Shown piece by piece: positions 1 through 12,429 of a DNA stretch of 64,000 bases (position 1 is its first letter; each line of letters begins with the position of its first letter). Both the position numbers and the translations under genes were made by a program. The notes beneath the pieces are model-generated. The model saw only the letters and a program-made list of their open reading frames with translations, had not been told where the DNA came from and did not search any database. The stretch comes from Tetraselmis striata (lineage: Eukaryota > Chlorophyta > Chlorodendrophyceae > Chlorodendrales > Chlorodendraceae): NCBI GenBank assembly GCA_006384855.1, contig VCJN01002753.1:62001-126000 (forward strand). Direction: 5' to 3'.

Positions 1-1355
1 ACTCCAAGACTGAGTACAAGTGTATGCAACAGTCTTTGGGCGGGACTGCGGTTCGCATTCTAGTGATTACTGACATGCAGATAAGACGTAATTTGACCAC
101 GATAGGATAGGTCTTTGAGAGAGACATTTGTGCGAGACATTGTGGGAGACGATACGTCTTGTGTGAAATCCTAGGGGTGTCTCACGCAGAACAGATGAGA
201 GAATACCTGACAGTTTTTGCGCATGTGCGCAACGTGGAATTGCACAGGTCATCGCAACCGCTAATCAGATATATGACTTGTTGGATCAACCGCCCCAAAC
301 GTCAGCGGTGGGTGCGGGCAGCAACGCACTCACCAACAACAGAGGAACGGGGCTGCGTTTCCGCCGTGCGCCAACAGGGAGCGTGGATGCAGCCGCTGTG
401 CGTCCTCTACTCAGTGCGTCACAAGCAGATGCTACCGGCCACAGGCACTCACCCGCGGAGGAACCTGCACATGGCGCCGATGGGAGCGCCGAGTGGCTCA
501 CAGCGATCTTGTCAGGCGGCGTCGCCTCGCAGCAAAATCTGCTGCGTCTGTACCACAAGATTCTTTGCGTTGCGCTGAGGGCGGTGGCGTGTGCGGGGGA
601 GCAGCCGTCGATTGACGAGATCAAGCGGCAGCTCGCGCCCCTCAAGCGGTCGGCTGTTTCACTTGTGGCCTCGCGATTTTCAGCGCCACGCGCTGCATCA
701 GGACACGCTGGGGGGGCTACGCCGTCAGCATCGGGCACGCAGCATGGCAGATGACACCGCACCGCATGGAGCTTCGGCCCTGGTGAATGCCAGGAGCAGG
801 CGGAACGCGCTGTTTTACTCTGGTCATCTGCCTCCCCCCTGCAACCCCTTTACAAGCTGGACGGTGTGTCCAGGGTCATATACCGCTGAGGTACGACTTG
901 ATGACATTCACCACAAAGTCACCATGGAAATTAGCATGTTATGAGGTAACTTGTTTCCAATGTAAGCGCCAGAGCATATGACTCCACCCCAATGAGGACG
1001 TCACCACCCCTAGAGTGCAACGGCGGTTGGGTATCACGCACGCTGTGGGCCCATGTGTCCACATTTCCGCCCGACTGTTAATGAGATTCAGGATATATCA
1101 AACGCAGCGGGAAAGAAAATGTGTGTAGGCCCGCTTATCATGTCAGCAGGAGAAAGAGGCACCCTGGTGTCAAAGCATATAGATCCCAAAGTGCAGATGC
1201 CCGTGGCGTAGGGGCCAGGAGACGCATTCACACATCATGATAACTTACATAAGCTCTACTCAGATGGCTCAGTGAGGCCGATTATTTCTGCGCCCCAGCA
1301 GGGTGCGGCAGTCAGAGGGTATCTGACAACCAATGTGCAGGCGCTATATTACTTC
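1..1355 (+). other. Left flank; possible 3' part of an unrecognised gene (about 278-754)
   Basis: An open frame on the plus strand runs from 278 to a stop at 752-754. Its middle part reads like protein (short motifs AEWLTAILSGG, QNLLRLYHKI, SIDEIKRQLAPLKR) with mixed helix-forming and charged residues, and a TGTAA lies about 200 bases downstream near 960. The N-terminal half is low in complexity and could be intron or untranslated sequence. It may be the last exon of a gene that begins left of the window, or chance. I do not recognise a family. From 760 to 1,244 I see no gene; it is probably the 3' side of nitrate reductase and spacer. Confidence 0.25.
1245..1249 (-). terminator. Poly(A) signal of nitrate reductase
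   Basis: TGTAA on the minus strand, about 107 bases after the nitrate reductase stop. TGTAA is the usual chlorophyte polyadenylation signal. Confidence 0.5.
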
Positions 1356-4300
1356 CTAAAACTCGATCATGGACTCCTCCGAGTAGCCCATGTTGACGAG
1401 ATTGGGCTTGCACGCGTGGTCGATCATACCCTGAGGCCCACAGAGAAGGCACAGAGTCTCCTCGCCCGCGGGGAAGATGTGTTCCCGCAGCATCGTCTCG
1501 TTGATGCGGCCAGTGGAATACGTCCACCCATCGGGCACCTTGCCGCTCAGCGTGTACCACACCTCGAAGTTCTCGTGCTTGGCAGCCAGAGCGTCCAGCT
1601 CCTCCCGCAGCAAAATGTCGTCCTCGTTGCGATTCGCAAACAGCAGCTTCACGCGGGGCATGTCGCTGGTGTCCTCCAGGATCGATGAGAGCACCTGCCA
1701 CATGGGTGTGATGCCAGTGCCGCCAGCCACCATGCTGAAGTTTCGGCACACGCCCTTCCGGCTGCCCTCCGTATAGTTGCTCTTGCCAAGGTACTCAAAG
1801 TGGCCCAGAGGCCCCTTCACCTCGATCGTGTCACCCAGTGCAAGGTTATTCAGCAGCTGGCTCATTTTGCCACCCGCCGGAAAGGCGTCACAAGACTTGT
1901 ACACCTTGATGAGTAGCTCCACATACCCCTGCACGTTGTCTGCAGTGATGGGCGTGTACGCCCGCACCACCAGCTCGCCATCCACCTTGCCGTAGATGAA
2001 AAAGTGCTGGCCAACTGGCAGTCCGAGGTAGTGCTGCTCAGACGGCAAACCGAAGCGGAAGATTATCGTGTCGTGGCTGATCTCCCGGCGCGAAACGAGC
2101 GGCAGCGCCACGCGCTTCTTCTTCTGCAACGTTGTCAGCCGTCCGCTTCCGGCCTCTGGTGTAGAAGGCGCGGGCACAGGCGCGGCTGCGGGGCCAGCAG
2201 CCACGGCGCCGGCCACATCTCCGATGTAGTACTCCTTCAGGATGTTCTTGGCCTTTTGGGAGTGGATGGACATGAATTCCTCCGTGGCGTCATCACCCGC
2301 AGCCAGCAGGATGGAGGTGGCGCCGCCAGGATGGTCCTTGTTGTAGCGAGTGGAATCGTACACACGGCCGTCCACCACAAACCAGCACGAGTCCTCGTTG
2401 TCATGCTTGCGGATCTCCTCCCACGTGAATACCTTCCCATTGCTGACCTGCGCAATCGCCTGGCCAGCAACGGGAGCAGCTCCAACAGCTGTCTCCGCAG
2501 GACCGCTCTCGATCGCATTGTGGGTCATCCAGCCGCCGGGCGTAGCGCCAGGCTGCGTGGGCTGCTCAAACTTCACCGCCCCTGCTGCGCCGGGGTGCAC
2601 CTTGAGCTTGAAGACGCAGTTGTTCATCATGCCCATCAGGTTCCACGTGAGTCGCTCCGGCTGCGTGTTCTGCCCCTCGTCCCAGCCGCGGCACCAGATC
2701 TCCTTTGCGGCGGCCATCCTCCCGACGGTAGTGGGCATCTCCCAGAACACCCAGCACCAATAGCGGCCGTACTCCGTGGGCCTCTCAACGGGACGCAGCG
2801 TTGCAAGCTCCCACGTCTCACCCTGGTCAAAGGAGACCTCCATGCGGATGATCTTGCGGCCACCACCTGACAGGGGAAACACACAGCCATGTCAGCCATC
2901 GTATTCTGCTACGGCATTGCTTTCAGGCAGACCCGCCCCCCTGACAGATCCAGAGTTCCGCTCATTATGTGCCAGGCTGGCATTGGTGATGCCGTGTATT
3001 TCCTAGATCCTTTGTCCACCCTAGTATAATATCTAATTTTAAATACAACCATTCCAGCGTCTCCAAAAAGTCCCGGAGATCCTCAATTACTTGGAGCGCT
3101 AAATACCTGTGTAGACATATCCCTTCATGGTATATGCCGTCTCCGGCGGAGATGTCAGCTCTTCGTCATGTGCGGGTGAGGAGATGACGGACTGAATGTT
3201 GAGCTGGTTGATAATATACTCCGGCTTGAACCACCAGCCTGCAGCGCAAATTGCAGAGGGATTCGTGTGCTTAGCATGTGCATGGAAGAATCCCATAGCC
3301 GGAGTGAGTGAACAGGAAACCGATATGTGCAAGCGCTTGCCTATAGTTGGCATGCAGAGCAGGATGTCAAGCATAGTATTAAGGGCCTTGCTCACCCTCA
3401 TCCTTGGCCTTCTCTGCTGTCACGTGTGACGGCAACACGCGGTTGTCCATGAAATGGTAGTGGTTGTCACTCTCATCAGACTGCACCGTGATTTCCTCCA
3501 GGAACTTCACCATGCGACCACCGATGAAACCGGGGATGATCATCCGCACCGGAAAGCCGTGATCGGGCGTTAGGTAGCGGCCGTTGTACTTGTATGCGAC
3601 AAGCACGTCGTTGGCAGGGTCGACTGCGTACTCGATTTTCAGGCTGGTCCCGTAGCTCCCGTCCTTTCCTTGGGGGAGTTCCCCCTTCGGACCCCGGAAA
3701 GCGACGTGGCGAGCGCCTTCACGCAGTCCCTTCGCGCGCGCAAGCTTCAGCAAGTCTGCAAGCCGGACGCCGGTCCAGTAGCCGGTGCTGGTGCCTGCAG
3801 GGCCCCAGTTGAAACCGATAGTCTTGGACACCATGTTTTGCTCCTTCCGGCGATTGCCGGCGCACACCAGGGTTACGGGAATGGTGATACTCGGCAGCGC
3901 CACGATGTCGTTCATGCTCAGAGTCATTGGCTTGTCGACCATGCCGTTGATCGTCACGCGGTGTTGATCCCACTTTATGCTGCGAAGTAGCGGGGGGCAT
4001 TCCGTGTAAGTGCCAGTGCGCGACAAAAAAATCCGCCTGGACGCAGTGACCCGTATTTGCGGTCACGTGGTTTTAAAACCCCCTTTCCCCCATGTTCGAA
4101 GGCACGGCGTGCCCCTCCATGGGCCACAGCTAGTGTCCAAACGCACAGACGGAGCAAACCCTATGTTGCTACGATTGGGCAAGTTCATGAAGGTAGCGTG
4201 TACTTGGTGTCAGGTGGGGTGGCCCAACGCGACTGTGCGAACTTATCTCCCTGAGATATAAAATCACCACCGGTGTGCAACATATGCAAATGCGGCTGTC

Positions 4301-4590
4301 GGAGGGGCTGCCCACCTCGGGACGGCTCCGTGGTTGCGAACGTAGTGCAGACTTGCGGGGGTCACAAATCCGTACTTCATGAGATCGGGTAGCGTCGGCT
4401 CGCAGTTGAAGGGGTGCCGGCCGGTTAGACGCACGAGGTCGGGGTGGCGCGGGACCCAAGCATCAGGGGTGCCCTCGTCCTTGGCGTCGATTTTCTCGAT
4501 TGGCAGATGCAGGGCGAAGTCGGGGTCTTTCGGCGACAGCTTGCCCTGAGGCTCAGGGCCAGTGGGCACATGAGCTGCAGCGTCTTTCAT
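1356..4590 (-). CDS. Assimilatory nitrate reductase [NAD(P)H]
   Basis: Reduces nitrate to nitrite in the cytosol, the first step of nitrate assimilation. Four exons in consistent phase: 4316-4590, 3396-3979, 3107-3238 and 1356-2866, giving about 833 residues, normal for the family. The start is the ATG at 4590; a splice-acceptor-like AG just upstream leaves room for a further 5' exon. Domains in order: a short N-terminal extension ending in YVRNHGAVP; the molybdopterin (sulfite-oxidase fold) domain with the Mo-ligand cysteine in LVCAGNRRKE (about residue 131); the dimerisation domain (GWWFKPEYIIN, GGGRKIIRMEVSFD); a hinge; a cytochrome b5 domain (about 475-550) with haem histidines in DHPGG and IHSQK; a second hinge rich in Ala/Pro; then FAD (RAYTPIT) and NAD(P)H (LLCGPQGMI) domains ending EESMIEF. 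All cofactor motifs are present, so it looks functional. No nitrite reductase or nitrate transporter lies beside it inside the window. Confidence 0.97.
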
Positions 4591-7339
4591 TGTATCCGCG
4601 TCGCCTCCCGAAATTCCTGCCAGATGCAAGTGGCCCGGTGTGGAGGGACAGTAGAAAAGTAGGGAGAGAGTAGTGTGTTGGGTGGATGGGAGGGAAGCAG
4701 GTGGGGGAGGGGGAAGACGGAATGTGATACGGCAAGATTTGCCCCGCTGGTCTTGTATCCGCACCCCATGTGCGGCGGCGCGAAATGTTGTGAGCCGTGG
4801 GATATTAATCCGGCGCAGCCGTCATCAGCAGCGACCACATAGCGCTAACATAATTGGCAGCAATTCTTTGCGCAATTATAATACATATGAGCACATTAAT
4901 TATATAAACCCCCACTGGCATACCTACTGTCACGGTCGTAGGGTCATGCGGTGCAGTATAATATGCTGTATAAATTATTTACCGGTACCGGCTGACCGGT
5001 ACTTGTCATGACGATTTTGCAACATGTATGCTCACATTGATTTACCTGTAATTAAATAATCGATGAAGCTGGCTGGACGATGAATAAGTCCAAAACGTCC
5101 AGAAGCGGCTCACGCAGATGGACGGACGAGGCAGCGACGACTACGAATGAAAACACATAGCTACAGGTACCGGTAGTCGCTACAGGTACGGCATAATGTT
5201 TATTTCAGTAGTGCATATTCCTTCCGGTCCCGTCTCAGGATTTAACTAAAATGACGATCGCGACAAGTGTAACTCCAGGTACCGGTAGCGACTAGGCATA
5301 ATCGCTAACCGCAGGGAGTACTCCCTCACAATCCTTATTAATTAATCATTGATACCATGTACGTCCAGATCGTGACCGGATCGTTGCACGTGCAATTCTC
5401 GGCCACAGACGCCGTCCACGCGTTCCATCATCGTACATGTACGGTACGGTACTGATACCTGTTGTGATGAGAAGATATTCTTACGATACACTGTAGCAGT
5501 GTGTCATCCACGGATCCTCCGCGCTTTTGACAAAGCGGAGTCCACGGATCGATTCCCAGTGTGGATCGGTTGGCGGATGTCACGCATTACAGACGATATG
5601 ATATGATATGATCAACTAACAATGCTGTATCACGACAACCACGATATGACCAACTAACAGTGACATAGAATACCGTGGCTAACTAAGTGCCAATAAGTAT
5701 TTTTTACATCAGAGCCTTAAACACAGGCGCACTACAAACAGAACTAACAGCAACTATGAAAGGTTGCCAACAAAAGAGAGACATAAGCCTGAAACCAAGG
5801 GCGAGCAGGAGGCCATGGAGTCAAGAACCACGGAAGAGCCAAGGGAATCACAAAGTCGCCAAGCTACCAGGAACCAAAGGGTCAAGGGAAGCATCGAAGC
5901 CAAGGAACGACCAGAAGGACCAAATGGGGAATATGAAACAATGGGGACCACCGCCCGGGGGTAAGCCATCAGCCGCGGCGAGTACGCTTGCATCCAATGA
6001 CCCGGGTCATAGCAACACACATGCCGACGAGCGACGCGACGCAGGCGCAGGAGCACCATCACGTGCCGCGCGTGCGGCCGCGATCCCGCCAAGAACGTTG
6101 TCTGCATGTGCCATGTTGATGAGCAAGGAGAAACGGCTGATGCGCCACGTAGACAAGAGCTGGCCGATTTTTTTGGTCAGTGTGCTGTGTGTGGCTAGCT
6201 TTCGCGAGCTCCACAAAGAAGGCCACAGCGTCCGGGGCCAGCGAGGCGAACTCGGAAACAGCGAAAGGAATAACCAATACACCTACCTTAAGGGGGATGG
6301 AATGTGAGGAGATATTTTGATCTAAACGTGTTTCCGAACGTGGAATTTTCTAACAATTTAACTGTCCCAGTTCGACCCGTACGCCGTCCAAGTTGTGAAG
6401 ACATACGCGCAAACAGGGTGGCAAATCAGCCAGCCACGAAACAACTGCGTCCATGTCATGTCAGCCACCCCAGCGCAACGCAAACCCGGCGGAGTCGTCA
6501 AGTTTAACGCAGCCACGAAGAAGGACTTGCTTGAGTTGGGGATGCTCAAAGAGTAAACAATTAGCAACGTCTTGTGGCTACGCGGCGATGGATTTAATCA
6601 TAATAATAATATTGACTTGCCCCCACTTTGTCCCATCTTGTACAAAATGCTCCAAAACCAGCATTGGATATGCATCGCGGCTGGTGTGCACGCTGATGAA
6701 TGCCGCCCTGCACCCTAGTTCTACAAACCCAAGCTACACCACCCGTGAGTCTTAAGTACTGATAGTAGACCCGGGAACTAGGGTATAATCAAACCCTACG
6801 GTGCAAAATGAAATACACGGTGCAAAATATGTTAAATTACTGTTACGGTCTGTTGGTGGTTTTAACCGGTTAGGTATCCAATAACATCGGTTTTCAGTAA
6901 GGGCTGCCCCATCGCCCGCGAGCCCTGCGCTCCCGACCGGGGAACTACTTAGGACAGCCACCAGCAGCTCGTCTGCCATCTTTCAGCTCGTTGCCTTCGG
7001 CAGCGGCTTCGCGTACTTGTGCGCGCGAGGGTCGCAGAGGCTAATCAAGTCCGCACCAAGGTTCATCACTTGGTGGTGAGTCGTAGTGCCGCGTACATGC
7101 GCTTCATCATTAGACAACGACATACATCCCCTCGTCGGTAGTGTGAATCCCTACTCGTGCGCCCGAAGTCGTTTTCTGATTTTGCCCTTGCTTTGCGACT
7201 AGGACGTTTTCGGGTAGCGATGCGCACGATAAGGAATTGGAGATGGGGGGTCCCCATGGGGGAGGGGGGGGGGGTAAACCTCAACACCCGAAGTCGAGTC
7301 GCGGTACATGCCTTCGTGGTCTCCCGCAGTGGAGAACCC
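4591..7339. other. Spacer upstream of nitrate reductase
   Basis: No gene that I can support. It should contain the nitrate reductase promoter. From about 4,970 to 5,300 a short word of the type caggtaccggtag recurs several times in both orientations. Near 5,592 there is a short run of gatat units. Open frames at 5,687-6,307 are low in complexity and have no family look. Confidence 0.4.
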
Positions 7340-8350
7340 TCTCGCAGTAGTAATCTCTTGAGGTTAGGTAAGGTGGACGCGCTGGGCAACATGGCGGCTT
7401 CTCGTCACGGTTGCGAACGACGACAACTACGCCTACCACAACAAATCGGCGCGGACGGAGGACGCCCGTGTCATCGGGGCGGCCGCTTTCCGTCTTGCAA
7501 GACAGTTAGACTTGGTCCGCATGTCCTCGCACCAGGGCGTTGTGGCATCAACGGTCGGTACGCGCGATGTGGTTTTCCGTAACTACTCGCGTAATTGGTC
7601 CGTTGCGGGGGTAGCGCCGCTCATGCGCCGGTGTTTTGAGAGGGCTCGTTGCCCTTGCCCTAATCGTGATGCGGCAGCAACGTTTGTTGTGATTGCAAGG
7701 GGAGGCGTTTGCGCGGCTCGTCCCGGCGCGTCTCCGACGCCTCCTACTGCCACGTCGTCGTCACAAGGGCCATGACAACCTGCAGCTGCCCGCCGGGGAG
7801 CACCTCTGCCACCTGGCGTGGTTGATGTCTCGTGGTGGCCGTAACTACCCATGTCCGACTCCGGGCTTGGAACCTCGGCGACCGTCGTTAATGAAGCAGC
7901 GGCGGCCGCCTCGTCGCCACCCTCGCCTCGACACCATTGGCATCGTTACGGGCCGGCGTAGGCTACAAGGGCCTCTACGCCGGCCAGCTCGCTCCCGACG
8001 TCACGACATCTCATTTGTGACAACACGAGCTGCCCGCCGGGGGACAGCTCCGCACTTTGACTTTGTGCATTTCGTGGCGGCAACATAGGCATGCAAATTG
8101 TGAGGTGGTCGACAGCCGTCGCTGGTGCAACATACAGCGGCGGCCGCCTCACCGCACTCCGCGAAGCAAGACCCGCGGCGATAGCTTACCGAGTCGGTGG
8201 GTCTTCTGCGACGCCGCCGACAACCGACACACCTAATAGCCGGCACGGCACGACCACATTGATTGGGTCCCACGTGCCCGCGCCCCAAAGCGTTGTTCGT
8301 TTCATGCGCCGCCCTTATTCACGCAAGGCGGCGAGACGACCGCCGCTGGT
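7340..8350 (+). repeat. Unclassified repeat family R1, copy A
   Basis: This block matches, in reverse orientation, the stretch 10,910-12,400. Two long segments align: about 7,340-7,860 with 12,400-11,850, and about 7,780-8,350 with 11,470-10,910. The copies have diverged strongly with many small differences. Within the block a GC-rich word (agctgcccgccggggagc-like) recurs with a spacing near 250 bases (about 7,785 and 8,030), so the element seems built partly of tandem units. Short stretches of shared reading frame (for example AFRLARQLDL and VRMSSHQGVVAS) hint at former coding capacity. I cannot assign a transposon class. Old and decayed. Confidence 0.6.
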
Positions 8351-10504
8351 GATGGCAACGGCCTTGCACTGCTGTCATCGCACGGGGTTGCGTGTCCACT
8401 CTTCGAGATGTGCATCGCTAGTACATGTTCAGAGTTACCATCGCGTAGCGTACAGCGTACCAGTACTTTAGCACCTGGTTGTACGTACGCGCGCGGCGCG
8501 CTCGCGCACCCGTGCGCGCAACTGTACTGCTCGTCCTACTGGTGCATATGCCGCTGCTCTAATGCTGGGCACTCGTCGCCAACTTGGCCACTCCTAAATG
8601 CCTGCAATTCCGGCTAGTGCCGCCCGCCGCCGCGGCAAATGCTTTAGGGCGCCGTCGGGAGATAGCGCCTTAATTCCGCGAGGTCCGGCCTATGTCTCGC
8701 CGGCGTTCGCGCCGTCAGCATCTCCCGTCCGCGTCTATTATGCGCCTGCGCCTCGATCGAGGGTTCCAAACCCCGCCTTCGTCCATCACGTGATCAGTAG
8801 ATGTGTTGTTTTCGGATAACTATACGAGAAGTCGCCAGTACGACCGACTACCGCTAATTGGTAGACAGTATGGAAATTACGAATGCAGTACTCGCCCCGA
8901 CCCCGAAAAGATTTCCATGTGCATTGGTAATGCACGGACAACGCGCAATCTTCGGTCGTCGTGCGTCTTGACGCCACCTGCCGCCATCGCTGAAAATATC
9001 CCGCTTGTCGCGGAGCTGATCGCCCCACCACGCCGGCTGTGGCGGTCCGCCGGCCTCGGCCGGGGTCCGCCGATGCTGCCTCCATCTCGCCCGCCGGAGC
9101 TCTTGCGATAGGATCCCCAGGGGCTCAGGAGGGGAAAGGCAGGCACCAATAGCTCACCCCCCCCCCCCCCCCCCCCCCCATCCGCGTGTCGTCGCTCCGT
9201 GGTCGGCAGGTCAGTCCTCCTCGCCCGCGCGCCGCTCGCCTCCGCAGCTCGCCTCGTCGAAGTAGCCGCCCGTCCAGGGTCAGACCGAGCTTACCGCCAG
9301 CTGACTCCTCCCGTTGCATGGCTGCGACTCTCTCAAGGCACTCCGACTCCTGTCTCTAGCCCCTGAGTCGCCGCCATGCCCCGCCTCTCCGCCCCCCAAC
9401 CGCCCGCCCCGCCTTTGAGTGCCGGGATCATGTCTCCTCGCGCTCGCCGCCCTCGCCCGTTCTCACGGGACGGCTGAGGGTTTCCCGGGTGTTCCGAACG
9501 GGTCGCCCGCAGGGCGCCGCCGAACACTGCGTAGTACTAGGCCGGGATTCGAGTGATTCACAGGTGAAACGCATACATGCGGGGGGGTACGCCAGACCTT
9601 CAATCTGCATGCCGGTCGCGGGTCGTACCGAGGTACGAGAACGCGATTTTATTTTGAACAACCCTCCCGAGGAGGCTGCCCCCGTCCGAGTCGTACGGAC
9701 CCCCCTCCCCACCCGTAGGCGGATCTCGGAGAGGCCGACGCAAGGCCGAGGTGGTACATGTTTTTTCAGCAGCCCCCCGTACATGGTTGCTGCCCGGCGG
9801 CGGCAGCAGGCGCTACCGGGACTATGAGTGTTATTTGAAAAGTCCCCCGTAGGATTCCCTGGTCGTCGTAGGATCCAAGGACCCGCCACAACCGGCCACC
9901 CCGCTCATCCCCCTGCAGCACTTAGCCGGGCGCGGGTCTAAGGGGTTACCGGGGCCCACCACGCGGAGTTGGGGTGGTGCCGCCGGGCCTGCCGCTCCCA
10001 AGATCATCCTCCGCTCCTAGAGGGCCGCTGCCTGGCGGCGGGCGCAAACTGTATGCGGTACTTAGTCGCACCCGCTAAGTCCGCGATAAGTCCGCGCACC
10101 ATGGTTCGCGCGCGGCGGGCCCGCCTCACTGAGAGGAAATCTGCCCACTGCGAGAATCGAACATGCGCACGGGCGTGCGCGCGTACACATAGCGTTGCTT
10201 TAACGCTCATCAGGCCGCAGCCCGAAAATGACAATCACGCTTTGTTTTGTTATACATACACCCGGTACCGAACGGCTCGTTGTACCGTGTGGGGCACCCA
10301 TTTGAAGTTATTTTCGCATGTTAAAGACTTGTTCATTAGCTTTGACGCTTGTAGAACGGGTAGTTTTTTCCCCACCGGACTGGGCGGGCAACAGTGAAAC
10401 CCTTGCAGCGTCTCGCTCTATTGGTAGGTTACATCAAGACGAGTCGTGCCATCGCCTGAGCATATTTTTCCCACCCCGGCGGGACATGCGGGCTGACAAT
10501 AATA
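8351..10504. other. GC-rich repeat-island sequence without a clear gene
   Basis: Numerous overlapping open frames in all frames, as expected of GC-rich non-coding DNA. A C run lies at about 9,159-9,180. I found no conserved domain. Its composition and position suggest decayed repeat sequence continuous with the flanking elements. Confidence 0.4.
10365..10430 (+). repeat. Dispersed short repeat R3, partial copy
   Basis: Shares the core around cagtgaaacccttgcagcg with the fuller copies at 24,520-24,625 and 39,395-39,510. Only the middle of the element is recognisable here. Confidence 0.45.
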
Positions 10505-10895
10505 GTGTTTCATATGACATTAATAGTGTTTCAGAAAGCGGTTCAGGATTTTAAGAAGGGTGGTGGGAGATTGGAGTTCTGGAAGTGGGCGCGCTCTCTC
10601 CGTAAGGGGCAAGGTTCATTCGAGGGCGCGAACGACCAGCCAATACGCGATCCGGTCTCGGGGGTACTTCATACCGAGCCGGACGAAATCAATGCGTGCT
10701 GGGCGCGGCACTATCGGGAGCTGCTGCGTGACCCCCACCCTCTAGCACAACGGGTTGCGATATATGGACAATTATAGAGGCATTTCGATTATGGGTGCCG
10801 CTATGAAAATCCTGATGACCGTCATTACCCAACGCTTGCAAGACGTCTGCCAAGCTGAAGGGATAATCCGCCGTTAGCAAGCGGGTTTTATACGG
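10505..10895 (+). mobile_element. LINE fragment: linker and start of reverse transcriptase
   Basis: Translated on the plus strand it gives the usual non-LTR stretch between endonuclease and reverse transcriptase (FWKWARSLRKG, then a segment ending ACWARHYRELLRDP), followed after a frame change near 10,750 by the first reverse-transcriptase block, DNYRGISIMGAAMKIL, and then QAGF preceded by an in-frame stop at 10,875-10,877. The fragment ends abruptly at about 10,900 where repeat R1 copy B begins in the opposite orientation. It is a decayed 5'- and 3'-truncated piece; the clade cannot be fixed from this part. Confidence 0.75.
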
Positions 10896-10909
10896 TTACG
10901 GCCGCTGTC

Positions 10910-12400
10910 GTCACTATCGGCGGTCGTCCCGCCGCCTCGCACGAAGGGTGGCACCGGAAACGCATAACGCATTGGGTCGCGGGCACGACATGGGACCGAG
11001 TGTGGTCTTGCCGTACCAGTTTAAATGTGTATCGGGGTCAATTGTCGGCGACATCGCAAAAGACCCGCCGATTCGGGGAGTTGTCGGCGCGGGTCTCGCA
11101 TCGCGGAGTGTGGTTAGGCGGCAACCCGCTACGGCTTCCGACCACCTGACAAGTCGTCGCAGACCTACAATGACGCCACGAAATACATAGGTCGCGTTAA
11201 GTGGCGGAGCTGCTCCCCGGCGGGCAGCTCGTGTTGCCAATAAAGGTGGGATGTCGTGACGCCGAGAACGGGTTGGCCGGCGTAGAGGCTATGACAGCCT
11301 ACACCGGCCCGTAACGATGCCGGTGTCGTCGGGACGAGGGTACGTAATGACGAGACGGCCACCGCTACTGCACCAGCGACGGCCGCAGAGGCTGGTTCCA
11401 AACTTGAAGTCGGATATGGCTAGTTACGGTCACCACGAGACGTCGAGCACGCCAGCACGCCGTTTCTGAAATGCCGATATCGCGCTTTCCTCGTACTCGC
11501 CGCTAACCTCTTATAGTACTTGGTACAATACTACACCCCTTTATCAAATTTGAGTACGAAAATGAAATTTCCGCCTCGGTAGACCTCTTTAGCATCGTCG
11601 AATTAGTGGGGGGGGGGGGGACATTTGTGTCGGGTAAGTTTGGCGCGGGAAGACCCTCCCATTTTGCTTTAAGTACTAATACCTCGCAAATAGTATGTTA
11701 CGCAGAATATTTGGGGACCAAAACGGAAGGACCGTCGAAAAGTGGTCGTCCGACGGATCTGATAACGGCATCCTAGATGAAGATGTTGCCGGCTTTAAAG
11801 GTCAAAAGGCCGCTTTTTTATTGTTGCTGTAATTTGAGATGTTGCATTACCTGTGAAAGTATATCGGGTCCTTATTGCATACAAATACGACGCGCACGGC
11901 GGTACCGGCCGGTCGAGAACGCCGTGAGGTGGTATAGAGCTGCCCCAGGCGGGCAATTGCAAATTGTCGTGGTCCTTGTGACGAGACGGTGCAAGAGGAA
12001 GCGTCGGAGACGCGCTGGACAACGCCGCGGAGACGCTTTCCATTGCAACCACAGCAAACGTTGCTGCGGCGGCACGGTTAGGGCGAGTGCAACGAGCCCT
12101 ATCAAACATATGCACATGAGCGGCACCATCCCCGTAACGGGCCAATTACGCGGGTGGTTTCGAAAAACCACAACGTGTAACGACCGTCGACGCCACGACG
12201 CCCTGCTCCGAGGACATGCGGATCGGGTTATTGAAGTGTCTTGCATGTTGGCAAGCGGCCGCCGTCTTGATGACACGGACGTCCTCCTCCGTTCACACGC
12301 CGATTATGTTGTTGCCGTAGGCGTATTTATTGTCGCTGACAACCGTCACGAGCAGCGGCCATGGTACCGAGCGCAAGCACCCGTCCGCCTCACCTAACCT
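10910..12400 (-). repeat. Unclassified repeat family R1, copy B
   Basis: Minus-strand partner of copy A at 7,340-8,350. The order of segments is the same when read on the minus strand, but a stretch at about 11,480-11,850 has no counterpart in copy A and is AT-richer, including a G run near 11,608-11,620; it may be a later insertion. Copy B follows directly on the 3' end of the minus-strand LINE fragment at 12,430-13,330, so R1 could be the tail of that LINE or an independent element next to it. Confidence 0.6.
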
Positions 12401-12429
12401 TCATAGCGGCCTACTAATGCGAGACTAGC

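Noticed and set aside
1272-2870. Long plus-strand open frames (for example 2,004-2,870)
   Set aside because: They are the opposite strand of nitrate reductase exon 4, whose protein is unmistakable.
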